DNA from: Microcaldota archaeon
GTDB taxonomy: Archaea > Micrarchaeota > Micrarchaeia > Micrarchaeales > CABMGC01
Reading direction: 5' to 3'
Assembly: GCA_021848065.1 (NCBI GenBank)
Contig: JAJZNA010000027.1
Span: 1-40,653, forward strand
Length of the DNA: 40,653 bases
Shown piece after piece: positions 6,608-14,066 of the stretch. The position numbers were made by a program, and so were the translations under genes. Every line of letters starts with the position of its first letter. Within the stretch, counting starts at the first letter, position 1. The notes beneath the pieces are model-generated. The model worked only from the letters and a program-made list of their open reading frames with translations. It had not been told where the DNA came from and ran no database searches.

Positions 6608-7930
6608 ATGAATAATGGTTTTATGAAGTCCTCTGATATAGCCCGCGCCACAAAGAAGCTCGGGGTGGATGTGCGGATAGCAGGATGGGTACACAGGAAG
6701 AGGGAGAGCGGAGGCATAATATTCATAGTTCTAAGGGATGTGAGCGGCCTTCTCCAGGTAGCCGTAAAGAAAGACAATGTTAATGAGGAATCGTGGAATT
6801 CTGCAAGGGAAGCAACAGTGGAATCCAGTGTTGATATTTCCGGCACCATAAAGGAGGATCCCAGATCGCCAACAGGATACGAACTGACAGCCTCATCATT
6901 CAAGGTTGTGGGCATATCCGAACCTTTCCCGATAACAGAGTACCAGAGCGCTGAGCTTCTGCTCGACAAGAGGCACCTATGGCTCAGGAGCCAGAAGATG
7001 ATAAACGTTATGAGGGCGAGGTCTGCGATATTCAGGTACGCAAGGGAGTTCCTTGACAGGCGCGGCTTCTATGAGGTCACGCCGCCTATCCTCACCACGG
7101 CAGGAGGGGAGACTGGCGCGGACCTCTTCGAGACGGACTTCTTCGGCAGGAAGGCTTACCTGACGGAGTCGTCGCAGCTGTACGTGGAGGCCATGGAGTT
7201 CGCGCTTGGGAAGACGTATTCACTTGTGCCTTCTTTCAGGGCCGAGAAGTCGAGGACGGTGAAGCACCTTGCAGAATACTGGCACCTCGAGCCAGAGATG
7301 CCGTACTTCAACAACAAGCAGGCCATGGACCTTGAAGAGAGATTGGTAAGCAGCATAGCGAACAGGCTTGCCAAAGAGAATGCTGAAGTGCTGGAAAAGC
7401 TTGGCGTCAACAAGGATGAGCTGCTCAAGATCAAGCCACCTTTTGAGAGGATATCTTACGAGAAGGCCCTGGGAATATTGAACGGGAAGGGGATGCCCAG
7501 GGTGTGGGGAGACGATTTCGGTGTGGAGGATGAGCGCGCACTCACAGAGGACAAATCAAAACCCATATTCATTTACAACTGGCCGCGTGAGATAAAGCCG
7601 TTCTACATGCCCATAAACCCGAAAGATACCAGGACTGTGATGAATTCGGACATGCTCGCGCCGCATGGCCATGGGGAGATAATAGGAAGCAGCGAGAGGG
7701 AGTGGAGGTTTAACGAGCTGATGCAGAGGATGCGAGAGGTTGAGGAGAAGAAGAACATAAAGTTCAACATAAAGAGCTATGAGTGGTGGATAGAGCTCAG
7801 GAAGTACGGGTCTGTGCCCCATTCGGGATTCGGCATGGGCATGGAGAGGGTCATAAAGTGGCTGCTCAACCTGGACCACATAAGGGACGCAATACCATTC
7901 CCAAGGATGTCCAATAGACTGGAGCCGTAA
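6608..7930 (+). CDS. asnS: Asparaginyl-tRNA synthetase
   Basis: This 440-residue class IIb synthetase charges tRNA-Asn with asparagine. An N-terminal OB fold binds the anticodon (about 15-110, RIAGWVHRKRESGGIIFIVL), followed by the class II core. Motif 2 is FRAEKSRTVKHLAEYWHLEPE, split around the loop, and motif 3 is GFGMGMERVIKWLL. The sequence follows archaeal AsnRS rather than AspRS in several places: YEWWIELRKYGSVPHSGFG, SYEKALGILNGKG and ITEYQSAELLLDKRH. Hence this organism can probably charge Asn directly. ATG 6608 follows the TATA box closely; in-frame Met 6 is a possible alternative. Confidence 0.92.
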   Translation: MNNGFMKSSDIARATKKLGVDVRIAGWVHRKRESGGIIFIVLRDVSGLLQVAVKKDNVNEESWNSAREATVESSVDISGTIKEDPRSPTGYELTASSFKVVGISEPFPITEYQSAELLLDKRHLWLRSQKMINVMRARSAIFRYAREFLDRRGFYEVTPPILTTAGGETGADLFETDFFGRKAYLTESSQLYVEAMEFALGKTYSLVPSFRAEKSRTVKHLAEYWHLEPEMPYFNNKQAMDLEERLVSSIANRLAKENAEVLEKLGVNKDELLKIKPPFERISYEKALGILNGKGMPRVWGDDFGVEDERALTEDKSKPIFIYNWPREIKPFYMPINPKDTRTVMNSDMLAPHGHGEIIGSSEREWRFNELMQRMREVEEKKNIKFNIKSYEWWIELRKYGSVPHSGFGMGMERVIKWLLNLDHIRDAIPFPRMSNRLEP

Positions 7931-8046
7931 CTACGGCGTGTGCCAGGATAACAGATAAACATGGATATTTTGGACTTAAACGCTAGCTTTTAATATTACA
8001 AATTGGCAGCTGGATATCAGGTAAATCGATACCACAAGTGTAAACT

Positions 8047-8820
8047 ATGTACATATTTAGAAAGCCAAAACCAGCAGATTCTTTTAGTTTAGGATGCATG
8101 GACTTCAAGTTGAACGGGACTTTTGAAGGTCTTATGCGCGGAGCTGAAGGAGCGGCATTATCAGTCAGGAATGCCGGAGGATTTGCGGATGGGAACACGC
8201 TTGAAATTGCCAGGCGCATAAGGCCAGGGTCTACAATAAATCTCCTTATGCACGGTGGTGGAGCTGAGGGCGGAGAATGTGGCGGAGTGGTCTTTATGCA
8301 GTCGGTGTTTGCGGGCAGGCAGCCTGAAACGACCAAGCTTGGGGCAGTAGCATCAGATTTTGCTGGTTTTCTAGTAGGAAAGAACATCGATCCTGAGAGG
8401 ATGATTACAGTAAGCTCAAGGCCCGAATTGGTGGGGCTATGGTGGGAGTATCAGCGTGAGCTAGTCTGGGGGGCTGTGAGAAGAATCAGGGGGGTGGAAA
8501 TCAATGACCATGGAGGGCCAGTAGATGTAAGCTCTGAGCATAGGGAAGGAAAGAAGGTAGTGCTTGCAACAAATGATCTTACTATGCGCCCAGGCGAACT
8601 TGCAGCGCATGCAGTAAGGCATGATCGCAGCGTTAAGGATGCGCTGCACTATAGTGTAAGCGCACCGGTTTCTGCTGCGCATGCGCTGGCAAGCATGGAA
8701 GTTGCTGCTTTGATAGGCATGCAGGAGGTTTATGCGGTAGCTATGGTGAGAGGATATGAATTGCGTGAAAAAGAGCCGGAATTCCTGAAAAATATGAGCA
8801 TAAAGGCAATAAGGACCTAA
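8047..8820 (+). CDS. Divergent beta-carbonic-anhydrase-like protein
   Basis: This 257-residue protein has a pattern recalling beta-carbonic anhydrases. GCMDFKLNG (C17, D19) sits in place of the usual C-x-D-S-R. SVRNAGG (R41-G45) replaces the RNAGN strand. LMHGGGAEGGECGGV (H69, C78) takes the place of G-H-x-x-C-G, with six extra residues between the His and the Cys. These would supply the Cys-His-Cys zinc site. The second half (SSRPELVGLWW, AHAVRHDRSVKD) is not recognisable to me. A TATA-like TTTTAATAT lies near 7988. The assignment rests on three motifs in correct order; a zinc-binding protein with another role is possible. Confidence 0.45.
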   Translation: MYIFRKPKPADSFSLGCMDFKLNGTFEGLMRGAEGAALSVRNAGGFADGNTLEIARRIRPGSTINLLMHGGGAEGGECGGVVFMQSVFAGRQPETTKLGAVASDFAGFLVGKNIDPERMITVSSRPELVGLWWEYQRELVWGAVRRIRGVEINDHGGPVDVSSEHREGKKVVLATNDLTMRPGELAAHAVRHDRSVKDALHYSVSAPVSAAHALASMEVAALIGMQEVYAVAMVRGYELREKEPEFLKNMSIKAIRT

Positions 8821-8857
8821 CATTAGGCTTTTTATCGAATAGAAGCGTCCTTTCGCG

Positions 8858-9385
8858 TTATCTTTTCTTTGAAAGCGCTTCGCCTGCCTTGAGTATGCCC
8901 AGCACGAGTTCGTAAGGTGTGGGAGGGTTTCCAGGTACATTGACAGCCACAGGAACCACGTCGCTCACCTTTCCGCTCTTGTATACGACTTTTGACTTTC
9001 CGAAAAGACCCCCTGACACTGCACCGTCACCTGCAGCAACTACTACTTTGGGGTCAGGCATGGCATCGTATGTACGTTCAAGCGCAAGCTTCATGTTTAT
9101 TGTCACAGGGCCGCTGGCTAGGAGCACGTCAGCATGCCTTGGAGACGCCACATAATGTATCCCAAACCTGTCGCAGTCCACTTGTGGAGATGTAGTCATT
9201 ACCTCCTCTACCTCGACATCATTGGAAGAGCCGCAGTCTATCATCCTGACGGATATTGAGCGCGCCAGGGGAGACATTGAGCGCTTTTTCAGCAATGCCG
9301 CTATCTCCCTGATTACAGGGGATTCCGAGCCAGAATATATCTTGTCAGTCTTTGGATGGCGCAGCAGTGGAAAGAATCTTTTCAT
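8858..9385 (-). CDS. HyfI/NuoB-like small subunit without Fe-S ligands
   Basis: This 175-residue protein follows hydrogenase-4 HyfI: VRMIDCGSSNDVEVEEV, SPRHADVLLASGPVT, PDPKVVVAAGDGAVSGGLF and VPGNPPTP. In HyfI/NuoB-type subunits four cysteines bind the N2-type [4Fe-4S] cluster. Here all four are replaced: the CNGC positions by S54 and V57, the GAC cysteine by G121, and the PGCPP cysteine by N153. The fold-defining residues around them are conserved, so this is not random decay. It starts at ATG 9385, 10 bases after the large-subunit stop, and is last in the operon. It should still dock the large subunit but cannot carry the cluster. Confidence 0.85.
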   Translation of the reverse strand: MKRFFPLLRHPKTDKIYSGSESPVIREIAALLKKRSMSPLARSISVRMIDCGSSNDVEVEEVMTTSPQVDCDRFGIHYVASPRHADVLLASGPVTINMKLALERTYDAMPDPKVVVAAGDGAVSGGLFGKSKVVYKSGKVSDVVPVAVNVPGNPPTPYELVLGILKAGEALSKKR

Positions 9386-9395
9386 TGTATCATCT

Positions 9396-10964
9396 TTAGA
9401 GATCTGTTCCTGAATATGAGAGGTTCATGCTCTTGTTTACAACAGGGAAGTCCGCTATGATCGTATTGCCCAGCACCGCTTTCTCTATGGCCCTCCAGTT
9501 GCGGAATGAGGCAGTGCGTACGGCAAGCCTTGCTATCTTTCCGTCCTTGCCAGTCTGAACGAAGAAGGTACACGAACCACGCGCAGCCTCGCACAGACCT
9601 ATCCCACTCTCATTTGAGGGTATGGTGTTGGAAGCCTTCCTGCGGGTGGACTGCTTGGGCATGCGTGCGATTTCGCGCTCTATGAGCCTTGCAGACTCCT
9701 TAATCTCATCTACCTTAACCATGAACCGTGACATGACGTCGCCATTCTTTGCCAGTGCCTCGTTCACGCGGTTGGCTTTGTAAGCCCCGTATGGGAAGTA
9801 CTTTCGTACGTCGCAGCTTACGCCTACGGCGCGAGCCACGGGCCCCACTAGAGAGAGGTTTGCTGCAGTCTTAGGGAATACCATGCCAGTTGTGAATACC
9901 CTGTCTATAAATGTTGAGGATGACATCGTTATGTCCTCAACTTCGCGAAGTTCCTGTATGAAAAGTTTAACGCCATTGGATATCTCGGACAGTTTCTCTT
10001 CGGATAAGTCGGTTGACACGCCACCTATGGAGATCATGCCCTTTAGGAAGCGGCTGCCGGTAAGCTTCTCGTTAAGGCGCATCATGTCTTCCCGGATTAT
10101 GTGATACTTGGATGATGCGGAGTAATACCCCACGTCCAGCGCGATGCCGCCGATGTCAGCAAGATCGCTGTAAATGCGCTCCAGCTCGAGCAGTATCAGC
10201 CTGATCGACTCGTCCCGTGAAGGAACATCCATATCTGCAAGATACTCTACAGCCTGGGCGTAGGCTACAGAATTGGCAACAGATTCGTCCCCGGATATTT
10301 GCTCTATGAGAGGGAATATGGATTCGACATCCTTCCCTTCCGCAAGCTCCTCGATGCCTTTGTGCATGTATGACATGCGCACTTCCAGTTTGTTTACCTT
10401 CTCGCCTATGACGTGGAAGCGGAAATGTCCAGGCTCGATTATGCCTGCGTGGACAGGGCCTACTAGCACCTGGAACTCGCCCTCTTCCCCAGTCCCCGAT
10501 ATGACATAAGGTCTGCTGTACATTTCCTTCTGCGCGTTGTTTAGGCTGCCGCGGTCCTTCATGAATTTCAGGTTCTCTGAATGTATCATTATTGGGCGCT
10601 CGTCCTCAAGGCCCTCGAAAACTGCTCCTGTAAGCTCGTGCATCTTTCGCTCGTCCCATAAGGCGCCAGGTATTGACGGCGATACGGCTATGAAGGATTT
10701 TGCATGAGTCCAAAGTATCAGTACCTTGCCCATGCCTTGCATGCGGAAAAGGTACAATGCCTTGAATTCGGACCGGCCTTGATACGGGAGTATGAATGCA
10801 GAATCGAACTTGCCTCCAGCATTTACGCTTGATACGCATGCGCCCTTTAGGTCCTCTGGAGATGTCTCTATCCAGACTGCGTCGCCCTTATATGACGGCT
10901 TTGAAACAGCGCCTACGGACGCCTTTGCAATTTCCTGTATCAGTGTGTTTATCTTGGAATCCAT
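9396..10964 (-). CDS. HyfG/NuoCD-like large subunit without Ni-Fe ligands
   Basis: This 522-residue fusion joins the 30-kDa domain (about 1-150, with KMHELTGAVFEGLEDERP) to the 49-kDa large-subunit domain (from GPVHAGIIEPGHF, 169-181). [NiFe] hydrogenases bind the metal through CxxC near the start and end of the large subunit. The aligned positions here are EQISGDES (S224, E227 for Cys, Cys) and SMNLSYSGTD (S516, G519 for Cys, Cys). Thus no Ni-Fe centre can form, as in complex I and in energy-converting hydrogenase-related (Ehr) complexes. No C-terminal maturation site is apparent. The start is ATG 10964, four bases after the upstream stop. Confidence 0.88.
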   Translation of the reverse strand: MDSKINTLIQEIAKASVGAVSKPSYKGDAVWIETSPEDLKGACVSSVNAGGKFDSAFILPYQGRSEFKALYLFRMQGMGKVLILWTHAKSFIAVSPSIPGALWDERKMHELTGAVFEGLEDERPIMIHSENLKFMKDRGSLNNAQKEMYSRPYVISGTGEEGEFQVLVGPVHAGIIEPGHFRFHVIGEKVNKLEVRMSYMHKGIEELAEGKDVESIFPLIEQISGDESVANSVAYAQAVEYLADMDVPSRDESIRLILLELERIYSDLADIGGIALDVGYYSASSKYHIIREDMMRLNEKLTGSRFLKGMISIGGVSTDLSEEKLSEISNGVKLFIQELREVEDITMSSSTFIDRVFTTGMVFPKTAANLSLVGPVARAVGVSCDVRKYFPYGAYKANRVNEALAKNGDVMSRFMVKVDEIKESARLIEREIARMPKQSTRRKASNTIPSNESGIGLCEAARGSCTFFVQTGKDGKIARLAVRTASFRNWRAIEKAVLGNTIIADFPVVNKSMNLSYSGTDL

Positions 10965-10968
10965 TACA

Positions 10969-12432
10969 CTACCCCATAATCACCGCAACTGCGGAGTTGA
11001 CTAAGCCGATCAAAGGACCCGGAGTCAAGAAACCGGAGAATATTGCTAGCAGGAGCAGGCACCCTACGCATGCCATGGTGGCCAGATCTGGCGAGTATTT
11101 TCCGGGCTTTGTGATGGTCTCTCCGAACGCCATGCCGGACGACTTGAACAACATGTTACCGAATGCTATTGTAGTAAAGATAACTATGAGGATTGCTATT
11201 ATGAAATGGCCTGCATACAGTGCAGCAGCAAGCAAAGCTATCTCCGCGACAAATGTGCCGAAAGGCACACTGCCAGCAACGCCTATATTTGCAAGGATGA
11301 ATAAGCTTCCCAGAAGTGGGACGTTGCGGGCTATACCACCTATCTTTGATATCTCCTTGGTGCCGAACTTTAGGCTTGCAATGCCGCCAACCAGAAATGC
11401 CAATGGCTTGGAAAGTGAGTGCGCTATGACAAGGAAGAGCGCCGCAAAGAGTCCCAGTGGGCCGCCTATGCCAACCGCAAGAGCGATTATGCCCATGTTT
11501 TCTATGCTGGAATAGGCAAGCAGCCTCTTGTAATTGGATTGCGAAAACAGCCTGAGGGCAGCAAATGCCAATGAGACAAGCCCGAATGCAATGAATAGTG
11601 TAGATGCGAACGAGCTGACCGCAGAGTTCTGCATGAGAAGCATGTACACACGCAATATTGCGTAGAACGCCGTGCTTAGCAGTACGCCTGATAGTATGGC
11701 GCTGACAGGTGTTGGGGCTTGGCTGTGGGCGTCAGGAAGCCATTCGTGCAGAGGTACAAGGCCCATCTTGGTCCCGTACCCCACGAATATGAATGCGAAT
11801 GCAAGCTTGAGGTAAAGCGGCAATATGCTATTTGAGTTCTGAAGCATGCTAAAGATGTTGAGGTCTACAGGAAGCCCCGCCTGCTGTTGCCCATATGCAA
11901 GTATTATTATTCCCACCAAAGCCAGAGTTATGCCCAGTGAGCATATTATGAAGTATTTCCAAGCAGCCTCCAGAGATTCCTTGGTGTCGTAGAAACTTAT
12001 TAGGAAGACTGAAGTTAGGGTCGTTGCCTCAAGCGCGACCCAAATGGTCAGGAGATTTGACGCCATTGTTACAAGGACCATACACGCCATGAATATGAGC
12101 AGCAGGGAATAGTATCTCCATAGCCTGTCTTCTGTGAATTCGTGCTCCTTTATCTCCTCCCTTAGGTACCCTACAGAATATACCATTATGAAGAATGTGA
12201 CTGCTACGACCATGAGAGTGAACAGGAAGCCTAGTGGGTCTAGGTACAACAGGCCATAAAATCCGCTAACAGGCTTGGTGAACATATCGCTTGATGAGGC
12301 TGCCAACAATAAGAACAGGAGGGACAGCAGTACTGAGACTGAGGCAAGCACCTCAACTGTGCGAGTGTGCTTGCGCAGCACAACGCACAGTACAGCTGCA
12401 ACAACAGGTATCAGAAACACAAGGTCTATCAT
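10969..12432 (-). CDS. HyfF/MrpD/NuoLMN-like proton-channel subunit
   Basis: This 487-residue antiporter-like membrane subunit has about 14 hydrophobic segments. Key channel residues are kept: the Glu in TIWVALEATTLTSV and the Lys in GTKMGLVPLHEWLPDAH, followed by SQAPTPVSAILSG. ATG 12432 is chosen over an upstream frame opening at 12471 because it lies one base after the TGA of the preceding gene and begins a clean transmembrane helix (MIDLVFLIPVVAAV). The intact channel residues argue for retained proton or sodium translocation. Confidence 0.87.
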   Translation of the reverse strand: MIDLVFLIPVVAAVLCVVLRKHTRTVEVLASVSVLLSLLFLLLAASSSDMFTKPVSGFYGLLYLDPLGFLFTLMVVAVTFFIMVYSVGYLREEIKEHEFTEDRLWRYYSLLLIFMACMVLVTMASNLLTIWVALEATTLTSVFLISFYDTKESLEAAWKYFIICSLGITLALVGIIILAYGQQQAGLPVDLNIFSMLQNSNSILPLYLKLAFAFIFVGYGTKMGLVPLHEWLPDAHSQAPTPVSAILSGVLLSTAFYAILRVYMLLMQNSAVSSFASTLFIAFGLVSLAFAALRLFSQSNYKRLLAYSSIENMGIIALAVGIGGPLGLFAALFLVIAHSLSKPLAFLVGGIASLKFGTKEISKIGGIARNVPLLGSLFILANIGVAGSVPFGTFVAEIALLAAALYAGHFIIAILIVIFTTIAFGNMLFKSSGMAFGETITKPGKYSPDLATMACVGCLLLLAIFSGFLTPGPLIGLVNSAVAVIMG

Positions 12433-12433
12433 T

Positions 12434-14056
12434 TCATTGCACCTCTTCGGTAAGCTCGGATAGGCTGGCAAGCTTTGAGCTATCTATCACACCCACCACA
12501 GTCTTCATCTTAAAGGCCAGCATCAGCGCGATCACGACAAGTATCACTATGTCGAAGAGTGCCGCGATATCGCTCAATATAGGCAGTTGCACAGATAGCG
12601 CTGAAGCCAATAACACTATGCCATTTTCCATTATCAGGAAGCCCATTATCTGCAGAATGACATTTGTCTTTGTGGCTATTATCAGCCCGCCAATCAGTAT
12701 GATTGAGAATACAACAGGGAGAAGGACATTGTGCACGCCAAGGATCGCTGCAAGGAAGAATGATGCACAGATAAGGAATCCAGATATGAAAAGGCTCCTT
12801 ACCACATTGAGCGGTGCACCGAGGAATATCGGATCCACGTCCAAGGTGTTCTTCGCTTCGCCTCTGAGTCCCATGTATGCCTTTAAGAGAAGAGCAGGAA
12901 TCAGGATTACCTTGAATATGATTGTCGATGCGAGGCTCCAATAAGACCCTATGCCGCCTATTGAGTAGGCAGTGTATGCGAATATGAGGGCGAGCACAAT
13001 CGACTGGACGACGTATATCTGTATCCTTCTTCTCAGAGTTGCACTGAACAGGAAGTATATCGCACTAACCAGCATGGCGAACGGCATCAGGGATGAGAAT
13101 CCCTCCTGTGGCACAACTGCGAATAGCTTTATCAGGAAAGCTACAAGCGAGAGTATGAATGCGAACACCATAAGGTCAGGGACTTCGAAGAGCCTGAGTT
13201 TTGGAGTTATGCTCTCTATCGCAGCCATGAAAGCAGAAAGCACTAGAACTGCAGCTATGAAATCTATTGTTGACAGAAGCCAGTTGCCAGAGAATATTGG
13301 GAGGCCGAATGGCAGGAATATGGTTATGAAAAGCCCTAGGAATACAACCATCTTAGCGGAATTTGCCCATTCTATAAGGCCGAGAAGCGGGCCGGAATAG
13401 TCGAGCACCATTGCCTCATGCACCATAGTAAGTTCAAGGTGGGTATCCGGATTGTCGAATGGCAGCCTGCCCATTTCTGCAAGGATAACTATGAAAAGTG
13501 CGGTTCCGGCAAGCCAGAAGGCGGGGGATACAAGTATGCCAGGCCAGTTCGATGCCATGGTGTTAAGCACGGTGCTGAAATTTACACTGCCTGTCAGCGT
13601 AAATGCCGCCACGAAGATTACTGCGGAGAACAGCATAGGTTCTATCAATATTGAATAAAGGACCTCCCTGCTAGCTCCCAGGCCGCCGAACGAGCTGCCG
13701 ATGTCAAGCGCCGCGATGGCAGTCATGAATCGGCTTATTGCAAATATGTATATGAACAGTATCAGGTCGACCGCTATTAGGTGGCCGGGAAATATCATTG
13801 GAAGCACTGCAGCCGCAATTGCGATGGATGCGAAGAACAGTACTGGCGCCGCAATGAACACCCATGAAGTAGTGGAGCTTATGACCATGTCCTTCATGAA
13901 CAGTTTCCACACGTCAATGTATGGTTGGTAGATGGGGGCACCTACGCGTGATTGGAATCTTGCCTTCACTTTCTTCATTATGCCCACTGCCAAAGGCGCT
14001 ATTAGGAAGATTATAGCTACCTGGAATATCGAATTTGCTATTATTGAATAATCCAT
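12434..14056 (-). CDS. HyfC-HyfE fusion (NuoH-like plus NuoK-like) membrane subunit
   Basis: This 540-residue protein fuses two hydrogenase-4 subunits. The first ~320 residues are HyfC/NuoH-like: ARFQSRVGAPIYQPYIDVWK, and EMGRLPFDNPDTHLELTM followed by VHEAMVLDYSGPL, the loops that contact the hydrophilic arm. The rest is HyfE/NuoK-like (LDVDPIFLGAPLNVVRSL, MGFLIMENGIVLLASAL with its membrane Glu). No stop or restart lies between them, so the two are one chain. ATG 14056 is preferred over 14080 because the NuoH family begins here and the upstream gene stops at 14067. The C-terminal end touches the start of the HyfF-like gene. Confidence 0.85.
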   Translation of the reverse strand: MDYSIIANSIFQVAIIFLIAPLAVGIMKKVKARFQSRVGAPIYQPYIDVWKLFMKDMVISSTTSWVFIAAPVLFFASIAIAAAVLPMIFPGHLIAVDLILFIYIFAISRFMTAIAALDIGSSFGGLGASREVLYSILIEPMLFSAVIFVAAFTLTGSVNFSTVLNTMASNWPGILVSPAFWLAGTALFIVILAEMGRLPFDNPDTHLELTMVHEAMVLDYSGPLLGLIEWANSAKMVVFLGLFITIFLPFGLPIFSGNWLLSTIDFIAAVLVLSAFMAAIESITPKLRLFEVPDLMVFAFILSLVAFLIKLFAVVPQEGFSSLMPFAMLVSAIYFLFSATLRRRIQIYVVQSIVLALIFAYTAYSIGGIGSYWSLASTIIFKVILIPALLLKAYMGLRGEAKNTLDVDPIFLGAPLNVVRSLFISGFLICASFFLAAILGVHNVLLPVVFSIILIGGLIIATKTNVILQIMGFLIMENGIVLLASALSVQLPILSDIAALFDIVILVVIALMLAFKMKTVVGVIDSSKLASLSELTEEVQ

Positions 14057-14066
14057 ATCATCGCAC

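Noticed and set aside
6608..7930. Aspartyl-tRNA synthetase as identity of the class IIb synthetase
   Set aside because: The terminal YGSVPHSGFG and the SYEKALGIL and ITEYQSAELLLD stretches follow archaeal AsnRS rather than AspRS.
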